Source: Ricordea florida
Taxonomy: Eukaryota > Cnidaria > Anthozoa > Corallimorpharia > Ricordeidae
Assembly (NCBI GenBank): GCA_949710005.1
Contig: OX453277.1
Coordinates: forward strand, 1,773,501 to 1,837,500
Direction of reading: 5' to 3'
DNA: 64,000 bases
Shown here: positions 45,860 to 61,980 of the stretch, in pieces
How positions within the stretch are numbered: position 1 is the stretch's first letter
Layout of the letters: every line of letters starts with the position of its first letter
The notes under the pieces: generated by a model
Database searches by the model: none
What the model was told of the DNA's origin: nothing
Seen by the model: the letters and a program-made list of their open reading frames with translations, nothing else
Made by a program: the position numbers and the translations under genes

Positions 45860-46555
45860 CGCTTTATTAGATAGATTTTATACGCCGCGAGTAGAAACAA
45901 CAAAGCACACAGATAGACAAACCGATGCCATTGAATAGCAACTTTTCGACTGTTTTCGCTTCTTCTTCTTTATTTGTTTTATTATTCTCAGCTTCAAAAC
46001 TCTCTGCTGCTTCGCAGAGAACTCCATCATGAATTTCTTCAAAAAAAATGTTTTTCGTCGTCTCTTACAGAATTGTTGAGTAGAGGTGGTGTGGCGAAAA
46101 ACAATAAAACACGCTTTTTTATGTTTTATACTCTGATAAAACATAGGTTTTTGACCAATCAGAGCGCGCGTAAGAACGTGGCTATATTATAAATTATAAT
46201 CAAACGCTGAAGTCCCTTAGCTCTCATTCTCCGCTTATATAAAAAGCCTTTCCCAATCACTGCTGAAGAAGGTACTAGACAGGAGTGTCGAAACATCGGG
46301 CCGGTGAATTGTAACATTTTAAAGTTACATTCATTATTTCAAACCAGCGTAGCATCAAACTCTATCTGATTTGTCTACCTGATTGCAATGTGCACTTTTC
46401 CTTTAGGAGAGTTGGAGTTGTACCCCTAACTGCTCTTCTCTTGCTTCACATGACATAATACACAAACCAATGTCAATCAAGCAATGAAATTATAAAATTG
46501 TTTCATTTTGCTCTATTTATCCTTTTCCTTGTATTTGGGAGCAATTTTCATCGGA

Positions 46556-46799
46556 GCGTTTATTAGACATGGGGCGTTTATAAGAGAGGGGCGTTTAATA
46601 CAAACTTACAGCGTGTGAGAGGCGTTTATTAGACAAGAGGCGTTTATAAGAGAAGGGCGTTTAATACAAACTTACAGCGTGTGAGAGGCGTTTATTAGAC
46701 ATGGGGCGTTTATAAGAGAGGGGCGTTTAATACAAACTTACAGCGTGGGAGAGGCGTTTATTAGACAAGAGGCGTTTATTTGAGAGTGGGCGTTTATTA
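46556..46799. repeat. 66-bp tandem repeat, about 3.5 units
   Basis: Each unit contains three spaced GGCGTTTA motifs and TACAAACTTACAGCGT. The AACGCC strings also match the element's ends, so the array probably grew from the terminal repeat. Confidence 0.8.
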
Positions 46800-46863
46800 A
46801 ATCATTTATGGTACATCAAAGCTACTATTGACAATTCTGTGAAATAAAACTCAGTTGTTCTAG

Positions 46864-47139
46864 GTTTTGGAATTGCCTACAGAATTATTCCAAATTATAC
46901 GGACACTTGCGTCAACCACAAACTACGGCTTATTCACCGGCGAGACCAAAAGAAACACAAGAAAGCTGTCTTGGCGTTTACTTCTTTTGCCAGGGCCGGT
47001 AAAAAGTCTTTTTAATAAGATTATGGGCACCTCTTATTCAGATGATGAGTTTCTCAAGAAGAAGTTCAAGAATAAGAAGAGAATTGAGGCTATTGTAAAT
47101 GAGGAGAAGCAGTTTGGAATGACATACGATTTTGATTAG
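46864..47139 (+). CDS. Possible 3' terminal exon, unrecognised
   Basis: An open frame of 91 codons directly preceded by TTCTAG, a possible splice acceptor, with protein-like composition and a basic then acidic C-terminal part (EFLKKKFKNKKRIEAIVNEE). There is no ATG near its start, so it would be a last exon of a gene whose earlier exons I cannot find; the 1.4-kb repeat element lies immediately before it. I recognise no domain. It could equally be a fragment left by a retrotransposed or captured gene. Confidence 0.3.
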   Translation, partial: VLELPTELFQIIRTLASTTNYGLFTGETKRNTRKLSWRLLLLPGPVKSLFNKIMGTSYSDDEFLKKKFKNKKRIEAIVNEEKQFGMTYDFD

Positions 47140-47336
47140 GAAATTTTACAATTTGATTTTTGTTATAGTGTTTGCAATATGCACAACTTCCCAATACACA
47201 CATCGGTACTTCTGTAAGTTGTACTCATTTCCATGAGTTAAAGAGTACACATTTAAACCATGAACAATAACTTGTACTTGTTGATACAAAGAAAACATTT
47301 TGGTTCCTATTGTCTACGATGTTGTAGGTAACTTAT

Positions 47337-47713
47337 AGTAGAGTGCACTCACTTTATCTGTGAAACAAATAATACTAGCTACTACTAAATAGTGTTGATT
47401 AGACAATAGGAAACAAACAAATTAGCATAATTTAACACCTATTTTGTACTGTTTATATTTCACGGATTAAGTGTGTGCGCTCTAATACATTTATTTGTTT
47501 TGTTATAAGGTGCTCATGCTAAATTCATGAAATAAATATTACTAAAGATACAGCTTGCTAAAGAGTGTAGAGTAAATACACTTAATTCCTGAAACAAACA
47601 TAGTACAAGGTAGGTGATAAATAATGCTAATTTGTTTGTTCTCTATTGTCTCATCAACACTATTTATTATAACTAGTAATATTTGTTTCACAGATTTAGT
47701 GCTTCTACTCTAG
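47337..47713. repeat. Fold-back repeat of about 375 bp
   Basis: Imperfect palindrome: GTGAAACAAATAATACTAGC, AATAGTGTTGATTAGACAAT and ACAAACAAATTAGCA in the left arm are inverted in the right arm at 47,625-47,692, and the pairing continues inward past CACCTATTTTGTACT. Noncoding. Confidence 0.6.
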
Positions 47714-49389
47714 CATAATTAAGTGCTATTTGCTGGGTAATTATACGTTCACTGGTTTAGAGGGAGCACTTAACCATTGTACATAAATATAAACACAAGG
47801 AATGATTCAAATACAAATAACTTTTATTCCATTAAAACTTGACATACAATTAAAGTCAAATACATAGATATTTTTTTTATAATCTCATAATCGGTATATA
47901 TTGAGTAATTAAAGATGCATTTAAAACATACAAACATAAAATAGTTTTGCATTATTCATTGTTATGATTTCCCTGTCAATAGACAGTATTTGAAAAGGCA
48001 CAACATCAAAGGCATAACAACTGTTATTGATTGGTTATAAATAGTTAAAATCAATTATCAATCAGTTTTCCTTTTTTAGAGAAACAAAGTCAATTTATTT
48101 GAACTGTAAAAAAGTATTGGTGATAGTACTGCACTGTTTTTACTACAGTCAGTCATATTTCTTTTACAGTTTAATGTGAATAGAACAAGTCTATCTCAAA
48201 ATTACTTTTTGGCTCTTTTTAACATATTTGTACGCAGAGCTTTTGAGTATTGATAGATAGATATATACTTTAAGTGGGTATTTTCAAATAAATAAATATA
48301 AAGTTAAAAAATAAAGTTAGAAAGCAAACACTAAAAGTGTGTAACATAACTAGTTCAAAATAAAAACAACAAGAAAACAACTTATTAATTTTTTCCTTCT
48401 GCTTAATTTGTGCCATTCAGCTGTCCTAGCTAATTAAAGTAGTACTACTGTTTCATGGATTTAAATGCAATTTTTACAGTACATTTTTGTATGTACACAA
48501 TAGAACAGCAATGAAGCAATTAGAGTGGCTTTTATAAACCCATGAAACAAAAAAGTAATCATAAAAGAGTAATAGCCAGATTCACACAATAAGAAACAAA
48601 GTCTTGAGTTGAATGCATGCATGATTTCCATGACCAGTCCATGATTGTCAGGACAATATTACTTACTTGCTAATTAATTCGGCTCGAATTCTTCCTCAAA
48701 GCATTTAATTGCTTTGATTTTCTTAAAAATTCTTCTTTTAATTCAGACCTCTTTTGAGCGAGATCGCCTATGGGAAATCGCAGTTTTTCTGTAGTTTTGG
48801 TCGTTCTTCGCGGAGCTCTTCGCTTCTTGCTCCCCATCAGCCACAGCAGCACTCAACGCCACCTAAAAATTCACCAATTTTGTGACAAATTTTCAATATT
48901 AAATAAATAACAATCAATGTTCTCGAGGTTCCAAAAATATTTAGTAGAGTCAAAAGTGTGGTTCTATGGTTTTAATTTGTTCATAAATCCTACACGAAGG
49001 CAAAAAAATAAGAAATAAAACAAGGTACTCACACTTCAGATCGATGATTGCTCTTCAGATGTCTATGCCAACTTTGCTCCGGAGCAAAAATGCGAAAAAA
49101 AAGTGAAAATATAGCAAATTTGGTACGAGAAGAAAGCTCACGATGCGAAGAAACGATTTGTCTTTGGTGCAAAACAGACAAACTAGCTGCCAGGCTTCTA
49201 TGGGCCAATAAAACTACAATACCAGCTGCGGTCGAATGAATCAATATCGGCCGAGCTCAATTGTCTCTTTAAAAAACTGGGATCAAGTGGACATTCTTTT
49301 GGCTGATTAAGGAGTAGAAATTTCCCACCGTGACCATGAGCTCTATGTCAGCAACTGCTGTTGATGTCAATAAAGGCGTTGCTACGGAA
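47714..49389. other. A+T-rich intergenic region before tubulin gene 3
   Basis: No gene is supported. On the minus strand a 55-codon frame starting MGSKKRRAPRRTTK (ending 48,670) follows a possible acceptor, with a possible donor-bearing upstream segment at 49,034, so a short two-exon minus-strand transcript is conceivable but weak. Confidence 0.3.
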
Positions 49390-49393
49390 ACAG

Positions 49394-49539
49394 TATATAT
49401 AGGTACTCCCATTGGAAAGACGTCATTCTACTCTTTCTTCGGGCGGGACACGTTGCTGCGCTAGAACGCGAAGAGTATCTTCTCAAACGGTTTTTTCACA
49501 TCTTGTGGCTACCTTATTTTAATCTAACCATCATTCAAA
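49394..49539 (+). promoter_or_regulatory. Core promoter and 5' UTR of tubulin gene 3
   Basis: TATATATA at 49,394, then at the same 26-base distance as in gene 2 an ACGTCA and about 120 bases nearly identical to those before gene 2, including AACGGTTTTTTCACATCTTG. Confidence 0.65.
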
Positions 49540-53125
<3,586 letters not shown>

Positions 53126-53205
53126 AGGCATCTTTTAAAAAGAAAAACTGAGGAAACATGGTCTTACAAAACATAAATGGTGTGAACCTGTTGACTTAGT
53201 GTGTC

Positions 53206-53211
53206 ATTAAA
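53206..53211 (+). promoter_or_regulatory. Polyadenylation signal ATTAAA, tubulin gene 3
   Basis: 81 bases after the stop codon, in the same context as the signal after gene 2. Confidence 0.6.
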
Positions 53212-54267
53212 GATTCTTGTTTTGAAAACGAAATCATTAACGGCCTCTTTTGTGTTGTATTATGTTTTGGATCTTTGGGTCAGGCCTCCTTTACAAGACA
53301 TTTCACTCATTATATTATGATTAATAGCTGCTTTCATTTTGGGTGTTTAAATTCTTTTTTACTGGATATCATATCCAAAAAAGAAATGGAAGCCATGACT
53401 TAGAGACAGAGAGCATCCACCACTTTATTCATATACTATATTCTCTCAGTTGACATGCTGTATTTCAAATCTATAGCTACTCTTATGTAAGATGTCCATA
53501 ATCAAAGTGCTCCCATAAACCTATTAAAACGTTTTGATCAAGTTTACTCTACGCTTGTGTAGAACTCCAGGTTTGCATCCACTGATAAATTTTATATTTA
53601 ATGTTCAAAGCGGACAACTGAGCCTCCCATTTTTCTAGGATAGGTTGTAAAATATGGAATGAATAACTGGAATCTGTCCGTGTAAAAACTTAAAACACCC
53701 TTAATGGAATTCTTCAGATCAGATTACTTAAACTTTTTTGATCAGAGGATATTTATGTGGATTAACACTCATCAAAAACTTCAGATGTGGTTAACTAGCA
53801 TGAAGGGACTAAATTTGCAGTCACAATTTTTTACATAACCTATATAAATTAATTACCTGTATTCTTCTAAATTTTTCCACTCCTGCAAATGCTAAGGATT
53901 TCTATGAGTTACTTTACTAATCTAATACACTACCTGCCTATATTAGCTTATGCTATTTGCGAGTTAATAAAAGTTTTTTGTTTTGCTTTGTTGTTGTTGT
54001 TTTTTTTTTTTTTTTGAAAAAATAAATGTGTTTTCGTGAAATTTGATTTTAGTTTATCCTGGGCTTAATTAACCATGCAAAGCAAACGGTTATATGAAAT
54101 GCTCGTTTGTTTTTTTTTTTTTTAATCGCAGTACCCAATAAGTTATCCGAGTTAAATTCGGGAGGGTTTCAGTTTCCTGTGCAGCAAAATGCACAATAGA
54201 AACCACGTGGAGGTGATTTCATTGGAAGCAAGATATGATATCTATGACTCACAAGATATGATATTTT
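53212..54267. other. Intergenic, no gene seen
   Basis: A+T-rich host sequence with two T-runs near 54,000 and 54,110; nothing else recognised. Confidence 0.4.
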
Positions 54268-54504
54268 ACTGCGGATTCAGGTTGAGCGTTTAACGACGTC
54301 AGTTATCGCGTTCGTTATCACGGTTGTTTTGTTGCGTTGCGAGGCAAATTGTAGACGTTCCTAGGCGTGGATGGTATCATTCATACAGAACGCTATCATC
54401 CCCCACTTTGCAACGTCGGACAATTTGCCTCACAACGCAACCAGTCAACCGTGATAACGAACGCGATAACTGACGTCATTAAACGCTCAACCTGAATCCG
54501 CAGT
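54268..54504. mobile_element. 237-bp MITE with long inverted repeats
   Basis: Ends ACTGCGGATTCAGGTTGAGC and the inverse; arms run about 60 bases with very few mismatches (CGACGTCAGTTATCGCGTTC), then the unpaired centre. Noncoding. Confidence 0.75.
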
Positions 54505-54702
54505 ATTTCTTTTCGTCAACGGTCGCCACAGTTCTTGTGGACGGCCAGGCCTCACTCGGTTTGAGTTAACCGGGATGTTGTGTATACTAAACAGCTCTCG
54601 TAGCTCCAAACGCGCACAAGTGAACAGCCAAATATACAAGCAAGTTACTTTAGATATAGAGAGCTTCTCTGAAGACAACACGTTTGACAAGTGACGCCAT
54701 GA

Positions 54703-54843
54703 TAAGATTTCCTCACAGGTCCCTACTTCATTATACATGCTGTAGCCGTACAGTTTTACAGTTTAGAAATGTTTGCAGGTGCACTTCCCAAGACGATTCA
54801 ACTACAGCATGCATTATAAAGTAGGGACCTGTGCGGAAATCTT
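54703..54843. repeat. Hairpin MITE (ACAGGTCCCTACTTCATTA), copy 3
   Basis: Full-length copy lying about 10 bases before the interrupted fourth copy. Confidence 0.75.
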
Positions 54844-54853
54844 ACCATGTAGG

Positions 54854-55701
54854 CAAGATTTCCGCACATGTCATACTTCATTATGCGTGCAGCTGATGAA
54901 TTGCTTAACTCGTTTCCGACGAACGCACGATCATGGGGTCTTGTACGACCCATGGTTTAGAAAACTTACCAAAATATTACGTTACTTCCTTTTGCTTCCA
55001 AATTTGGCACACAGGAACTAAATGAACACACCCAGTCACCTAGTGAATTTTAGCTCGTATACTTTAGTGGCAGATGCATGACGAATTTTTAAATTCTGAT
55101 TTAAGAGCGTGAGGAGAGGTTAAGGAGGAGGGTTTTTCCTATCATTTGACATCCTACCCTGACGGACATTGCCATATGGATATAGCTCCCCGGAAATTTT
55201 GAAAAACAACTTTTATTGATTTTGTGTTTGTAAAAATGGCTTATAGAAATTAAATTGTATTAAATTCTGTATTTGCTACTTTTCAAGCAGATTTGAAAGA
55301 AATAATACCAGATAAAAAAAGAGAACTTTTTTCTTTTAACTTTTTTCAGCAATTGGCTGGCATCTTGGTTTATGGGGATTTATATGCAAATTGCATGCAT
55401 AGGTTATGTAAATTAGGCTAAATGCTAAATTTTTTTGGAAAATATTATTGCCAAAAAAGAATGTGAAATATACATGTTTGGAAAGCCTATTTTGTACCCT
55501 TCAAAATGAGGTATATCTTTGATCACTGCTGTAGATATCTGCGGAGGTATTAAATAAAAATGAAGTGTCCGTCAATTTGCTTGATTTTTGGGCCGTCGGA
55601 AATGAGTTAAGGTAATGCACATGTAAAACATTTCTTGTTATTGCAGAATTAAACAGTATGGCTACAGCATGCATAATGAAGTAGGAACCTGTGCGGAAAT
55701 T
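54854..55701. repeat. Hairpin MITE copy 4, interrupted by a TTAA element
   Basis: The two halves (54,854-54,908 and 55,607-55,701) pair as in other copies but are separated by a 698-bp insert that starts and ends at TTAA. Confidence 0.7.
54909..55606. mobile_element. piggyBac-like non-autonomous element
   Basis: 698 bases bounded by TTAA on both sides, with inverted ends CTCGTTTCCGACG and CGTCGGAAATGAG. TTAA target duplication is the mark of piggyBac and Kolobok elements. It interrupts a hairpin MITE. No transposase. Confidence 0.65.
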
Positions 55702-56382
55702 ACTCCTAATTTGTTTTACGTGAATTAATGGTTTACTGCCGTCAGATAACATTGTGTTGCCATGAGTTAAGTTTGTGGTGCTGTGACTTTTTGTTTTGTC
55801 GTGGGCCACCGTACTTTGAGGTATCCGAGTCTGAAAATTCGGTTGGATTTCTTGTGTAGCAAAATGCACAATAGGAACATGCGAAGCAATACATTTAACC
55901 TCCCTCTCCTGTATATTCATCTAATTTCTTTTTGTCGACGGCCACCATTTTTTTTACCACAATTGCTACTAATTTTGCAATCTGATTGGCTAATTTGCCT
56001 TTGTCGATAATGTACACCTCTGAGTTCGAATGTATCTGTTGCATCATTGTACAGTAGTAAGCCTGAAAGTATTTTATTAAGTCACTCAAGGTAGTAACAT
56101 TTAACAGTACACAGTCAAGTACCTTGAAATGTAGAAAACACGAAACACTCGCCTGCGGCGACTGACTTAACTGCAGAATACCCTCCAAAACACATCTAGA
56201 GTGTGACTTCGTCAGGGCTACAGAGCTACACGGCTAAGATGCTTATGGTAGGTAATTGACTTCGCGGCTATGCATGCTTAGTGGTCTGGCAGCATGGCCA
56301 AAAGACTATGCGGTTATTTGCCCAATCATAGCATATTTACTATTCAATACCCCGTGCCATTGTTCTCTCTCTGCAGTAAGGC

Positions 56383-57124
56383 CTCGGTCACACTCGCGCT
56401 TGAAATCACTCTGAAGCATGCTTGCTTGTGACGTCAGACAAGCAAACCTAAGCACGAGCTGGAGATTCGAGCAAGCGGGATCTGGTCACATTGAAAGAAC
56501 GACAGCTTGCTTATTTATATATCTAGCATGCGTTTCGATATTGACAAATTCTCGATGCTCCTGTTTTTCTTTACCTTTTTTCTAACTTTACGCGTACGCG
56601 AGCAAAGAAAAAGAGCTTTACCACGAAGAAGACGGCGACAGGTATTTCTTCAAAACACGAGGTTGTCAGAATACTTTTTTCAAACAGTTCCGGTAAATAA
56701 ATTTGTAAACTGTTCTCGGCACCTGGCTAAACGGAACTGGAGATGGAGTTGACGAAGTCCTTGAGATTGAACTCTCAAATGGAGACAGAGTCCTCGAGCT
56801 TGACATATTTTGAAGAGAGAAAATACTCATGACACCCAACAGTCTGCATGCACTTGTTAATGCCCCCCAAATAAAGCAAATGTCAAACTGTCGAACAGTG
56901 CTTCTCCTGATTGGTCATTTGTTTATCTAGCTCAGCTCAAGAGCACTCAGCAGCACTCAGTTTAGTTGAGCTGCGGTTCGTTTGAAGTTTAAGCAACTCC
57001 GCCTTCTTTATTAAGCAACCAAGCAATGCTAACTTTGATCGGTCACATTTGTAGCAAGCTAAGAATTTGCTAGATAAATAAAAATTGAACAAACAAGCAC
57101 GATTCTAGCGCGAGTGTGACCGAG
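56383..57124. mobile_element. 742-bp element with CTCGGTCACACTCGCGCT ends
   Basis: The first 18-20 bases are inverted at the right end (AGCGCGAGTGTGACCGAG). The interior has no recognisable coding sequence. Confidence 0.6.
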
Positions 57125-57684
57125 AAGCACTGAGTTTAAAGATGCTACAACGGTCAGCGGAAGACGGGGCCGTCCTTTTTGTTAGCAGGGAAATTATTTA
57201 CTAAACGTGCTCAACGAACAGGCTGCAATACTTTTTTAATATTTCAGCCTAAACACTACAATATTAAAATATTGCAGTATGTAGGCTGTAATATTAGCAA
57301 GCAGTCTGAGATTATCTAGGACACCAAACAGCAATTTTCTATTCTTGTTTTTCTGAATCACGCATTTCTTTAATTAAATCTCTGAAATTTCCCGGAGCTA
57401 CATCTTCATCACGGTTACAATATTCAAATGAACTACCGACTTATGCTCTCTTATTTTCCGACATTCATTTGTAATTAATCACAATATTGGTGTTCTTGGT
57501 AGAGATTACAATTTTATATTCTTCCTCTTTCATTTTCCTCTGACTGCAGCGGCCCAGCTTCTTCCAAATTCTTCCAACTCGGTTGTCGTAACAGGCTTTC
57601 TAAAGCGCCCTTCTAAACAAAAATTTTAACACCATACATTAGTCACTAATATAAATGCCATGCATCGGTGCGTTTGTTAAAACG

Positions 57685-57835
57685 GTAAAATTTCCGTACA
57701 GGTCCCTACTCATTATGCATTCTGTAACTATACCATTTCGTTCTTCGAACACAAGAAATATTTGCACGTGCATTACACCAGACAAGACGGCTTCAGCATG
57801 CATAATGAAGTAGGGACCTGTGCGGAAATATTACC
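57685..57835. repeat. Hairpin MITE (ACAGGTCCCTACTTCATTA), copy 5
   Basis: Nearly complete copy with GGTAAAATTTCCGTACAGG at the left and its inverse ending TATTACC at the right. Confidence 0.7.
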
Positions 57836-58310
57836 GTTAAAACTTACCATCGTTCTCCAAACTACCAGCTTTAAGTGAATCTTCGCCAGTATTTAGAGTT
57901 CTGTTTTGTTGTGTTATATCACTGCTCGTTCATCCTCGTCTGATGTAGAGCTATTGTCGTACACTTCTTCCATGTCTGGTAAAAATAGGCAAATACTCCG
58001 GTATTTCTCATTGTCTATTGTTTCCGCGTGGTTCGCCGAAATAAACAAAGAGATCTATTCAAATTATCATTAGTGAAAAACGTATCCGCATTTCTTACAC
58101 TGCACGTTGTTTAAGAATGGTTCAGCAAGTCAATCAAAACAGTCACATAAAAAGAATAAAAACACAATGAAATGTTCAAACTCTACCGCAAGGCGTTTCA
58201 GTCACCAATTCCTAGTTGAGCTAATCAACAAGTGCTAACAGTTATATTCTTTTGTGCGTTCAGGAACAAAACAGAAGGGACACCTGCAATCGATCAGTGA
58301 TTTAGTGCAG

Positions 58311-58414
58311 GGTAGGTACGTGGTGTAAGCATCGTGTATGGCTATGGAGAGCAATGTATGCCATATATTCACTAACGGGGAACCACTATATGATGCTTAC
58401 ACCACGTACCTACC
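58311..58414. repeat. Inverted repeat with perfect 23-bp arms
   Basis: GGTAGGTACGTGGTGTAAGC plus ATC at the left, its exact inverse at 58,392-58,414, spacer 58 bases. Confidence 0.75.
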
Positions 58415-58854
58415 TAGTGCAGAGAGAGAACAATGGCACTGTGTATTGAATATGCCACGCCCTCAGCTGACTGCAATATCACATATGGCTGCCGGCCTCA
58501 GTAACTATCTAATACATGGTTAGTAGTAACTATGACCAAAGGCATCCTATATATAGTGAGCTCGCGGAGCAAAATGGTCTTCGTGTCATGTCCCGCTACA
58601 CGTTTCCGAACTTAAGGCGAACATGCAAAGATCACGTAGCATATTTTAAAGTTTGATCGACCGCCGAATAAAGAACCTTTTAACGATATCGAGACGATTG
58701 GGTTCCGAAAATTCTATTGTTTACGCCTGACATGCCAATTCCCCGATCTATCACAAATTCACAATAGCTCTTGAGCTAAAGCTCCAGGAGTTAATAAAGG
58801 ACGAAAAGAGCACGCTTAAATCCATGAGCAAGCTCGCTACAGATTATATTCATG

Positions 58855-58972
58855 GGTAGCTCTGTAGCCTTGTAGCTCCATAACTCTGTATCCACGTAGC
58901 CTTGTGGCTCCGTAGCCACGAAACCTTGTACATCTGTAGCTGCGCAGCCACGTAACTGCGTAGCCATAAGTT
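58855..58972. repeat. Degenerate short tandem repeat (GTAGC-type)
   Basis: Units of 8-10 bases such as TGTAGCCT, TGTAGCTC, CGTAGCCA repeated about thirteen times. Confidence 0.6.
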
Positions 58973-59239
58973 TCACAGGTACCACTCCGGGTGGCGGGAT
59001 GTTCTGCCCCTGCGGCTCTTGCTTTCTACATCCCCCTCGTGTTCTCAAATGCCCGTCGCGTTCAGTTATCACAGTGTAATACACGGCTTAGGCTTCTTTA
59101 TTTGTTAATTATATTACAGTCCCGATACTACGTGCGATATGCTTGGTCCAAACAGTGTCCTTTATTTAAGAAAAAAAACATGGGTTTTTGACCAATGAGA
59201 GCGTGCGCAGGGTCCAATCTATATTATAAAGATGTAGTG

Positions 59240-59306
59240 AACAATTTTTCACCTCAGTGTCGGTGAAAGTGGTAGATATTTACCGACACTGAGGTGAAAA
59301 ATTGTT
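59240..59306. repeat. Inverted repeat with 27-28 bp arms
   Basis: AACAATTTTTCACCTCAGTG with CGGTGAA, inverted after a spacer of about 10 bases. Confidence 0.7.
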
Positions 59307-59367
59307 TTAGTGCCACCAGGAGCCCATCAATACTTGATAGGCTCCTGATGCCATACAAGCTAAATAA

Positions 59368-59645
59368 GGGACGGACCATTAGAAAAGTGATGGGGGGGGG
59401 GGGGAAAAACAAAAACAAATTCATGCAAGGGAAAATGCCAAGAAAAAAAATTCATGCAGAGAAGAAGGTAAAAAAAAATTCATGCAGAAGGAAGGTCCAA
59501 TTGTGACTTTTTCACACGTAGTAAAAAAAATTCGTCCAGAGGGGTTCACCTGAAAAAAAATTCCTTCACAAGCAGTGAGCGAAAACAAAAATCGTGTAAG
59601 CTGAAAATTCCCCCCCCCCCCATCACTTTTCTAATGGTTCGTCCC
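59368..59645. mobile_element. PIF/Harbinger-like MITE, copy 3
   Basis: Close relative of the copy at 14,097 over its whole length, flanked by TAA on both sides. Interior of repeated AAAAAAATTCATGCA units. Confidence 0.75.
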
Positions 59646-60009
59646 TAACTAGCGTTTATTCAAATAATTTCCTCTTTGGAAACCGAAACGGGAAGGCCGT
59701 TTTGTTTCTCTTTGAACAGCTGCTGGGAGGTGCTTTGCTAATCACCTCCGATAAAACCAATCAGAACGAGCGAAATGCACTATTCACTTGTTTGATATAT
59801 AATAAACAGATTTAGTATAAATACTCATGTGATTATACAAAATCGCGCGCTCTGATTGGTTCGATATCTCATATTGTCAGCCGATTATCACCTCGACGAA
59901 CAAAATAGCTGCCAGTCGTTCGCGCGCTTTTGACGAAATAAATTTTTTTCTTGTTGTATAATGCTTTTACTTTTCTTTTTTGAAATAATCACCTGTGTAT
60001 TTATACTAA

Positions 60010-60087
60010 AACAATTATTCGCCTCAGGCTCAGTGATTCTCGGTGAATATTCACCGAGAATAACTTCGCCTTCGGCGAATAATTGTT
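60010..60087. repeat. Compound hairpin
   Basis: AACAATTATTCGCC pairs with GGCGAATAATTGTT, and the inside contains the palindrome CGGTGAATATTCACCG. Similar in plan to the repeat at 59,240. Confidence 0.6.
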
Positions 60088-60474
60088 AATTATTATCAAG
60101 ATACGCGGCCAAATTGAAAACCGCCCTCTTGAAAACACGCGCTTTGCGGGCCGCAAATGACTCCTAGCGGGCCGTTAATGCATTAACGGCCCTGCAGCTG
60201 AGTCCATTGCCTGCGAACGGGAAGACTATTATTTTTTTAAATATAAACTGTCTTTTTGCTAATCATTGTTACCAATTTTTTTAAAACTAGATTGTATTTG
60301 ACATTTTATTGTAAACAAAAAGGAATTTTATTTGGCTCTTGTTTAGCTGATCGTATTGTAGCAACAACTTTCCATACCATAGTTTCATGCTACATCTCTG
60401 TTAAACATTTTTTTTCTTATTAATTAAATGAATTTGTACGATTTGGCCGCGTATCTTAATAATAATGATAATCG

Positions 60475-60604
60475 CATGACTTTTGTCGGTCATATAGTTT
60501 ATTTGTGTCCCTCGTAGCATCATTTGCGCCCTTGCGCTTCGCGCTCGGGCGCAAATGATGCTACTCGGGCCACAAAATAAACTATATGCCCTCCAAAAGT
60601 CATG
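60475..60604. repeat. Hairpin, arms about 60 bases
   Basis: CATGACTTTTG at the left pairs with CAAAAGTCATG at the right; arms continue through ATATAGTTTATTT and AGCATCATTTGCGCCC to a GC-rich tip. Confidence 0.75.
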
Positions 60605-61980
60605 TGATTGTCCTATTATTGATAGGCTGCACAAACCTAGACTCGTGCCTGCCTTATGCGTGCACGAGTAATAATAAATCAACTAGTTAAAAATATCGGT
60701 AAACCACGTGAACTCGTACATTAAGCAAATTTTTATTTCTTTGCCTCAATTTTGTCCAAAGACCTCTCATGTGGTGTTCTTTCATCAGCCAAGGTTGAAA
60801 TATCTGCCAAGAGTTTGTTGAATGTGTTATGTATGAAAAGGGGTGTAAGAGTTCAATTACACTACTTCAGTAGAACTCTGTTCTTGAAAACTAGTCTTTG
60901 TCGTTATAAATTCCTTGAGAAGTCCTTGAAATTTGTTTGTTGGAAGTTGTAAAAACCATGCTCATCTATCCACTCTCAACTCAATGTTTAAAAATTTGAT
61001 AAGCAGCCTTATTCAAAGAAATGCCAGCTTCAACAAATGCTGCATTCACTTTGGATTAGATTTCATTAGTTAAGATTACGTTTTATTGTTTCTAGGAGAG
61101 CTCGGTAGACTGGATCTCCGGTCCACCGAAAAAGAACAAGACGTGTTATGGTTTCTGAGAAGAATGTTTATTCGTTTCCAACCCTGGCCGAAACAATGAG
61201 CTCTATGAGCGCTTACCATTTGAATGGAATTTTCGGTCGATTTTTTGCGACAAATGGTACTGTACTTTTTTTTTGTCAAGGTAACGGAACGGATTGCTCT
61301 GTACCATTTGATCCGAAGTCTCGGATGCCAGTAAGCTGGCGCCTAGTATCAATGTTTTCCTGTGCTTCTTAGCTCAAAAGCGTGAACCGTCAAACCAAAA
61401 GAAAAACATAACTATCAACAACCAAAACTAAAAGCTTTCACACCTGGGGTGCGACAGGTGTGTTGGAGGAACTGGAAGAGATTTGGCGAGGAGAACGAGC
61501 AGTTTTTGCATTGATAAGCTTGTAACACTTGATCATGATCATTCGCAATATCCGCCATTTTGTCTTCTCGCAAATATCATCTTGAGGAACCTGGCACTGG
61601 TATTGTCAAATGGTACAGGAATTTCCGGATGTTCCGGTACAACCGAGAAAAAGGTAATGGCGGCGACAAGGCGGAAAAACCGCTGATTGGCTGAGCAAAA
61701 TGACGCAATGGGCGCTGCTTAACAGTAATGCGCCTGCGCGTGCTTTTGATATTTTTTGATAAGAACATGGCGGACGTGCACTAGGCATGTGGCGTGAATA
61801 TGCAAAGATGCTGGATCTCACTGATCTTACAAACAACCTACGATCGATTTTATGAAGAAGGTTGCCCTGTTTATTGGTCATTGACTTTTGCATATTGAGT
61901 GGCTTCTAAAGAAGCCGTTTTTAGTGGTCATTCAGGCGTTCTTGGAGTTCCACGTGTCTTCAGCCGGAGTGTGCCGTTGT
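60605..61980. other. Intergenic, no gene seen
   Basis: Lies downstream of the RING-finger gene's stop codon and includes its 3' untranslated region; short open frames here are not protein-like. Confidence 0.4.

Larger units (their letters stand above)
45406..46813. mobile_element. 1.4-kb element with TACCRTAAATGAT ends
   Basis: The first 26 bases (TACCGTAAATGATCTAAT, then AACGCCC) match the inverse of the last 26 with three differences. The interior holds a long hairpin (45,684-45,859) and a 66-bp tandem repeat. No transposase is recognised. The hairpin is probably a separate, nested element, since half of it recurs alone near 59,037. Confidence 0.55.
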
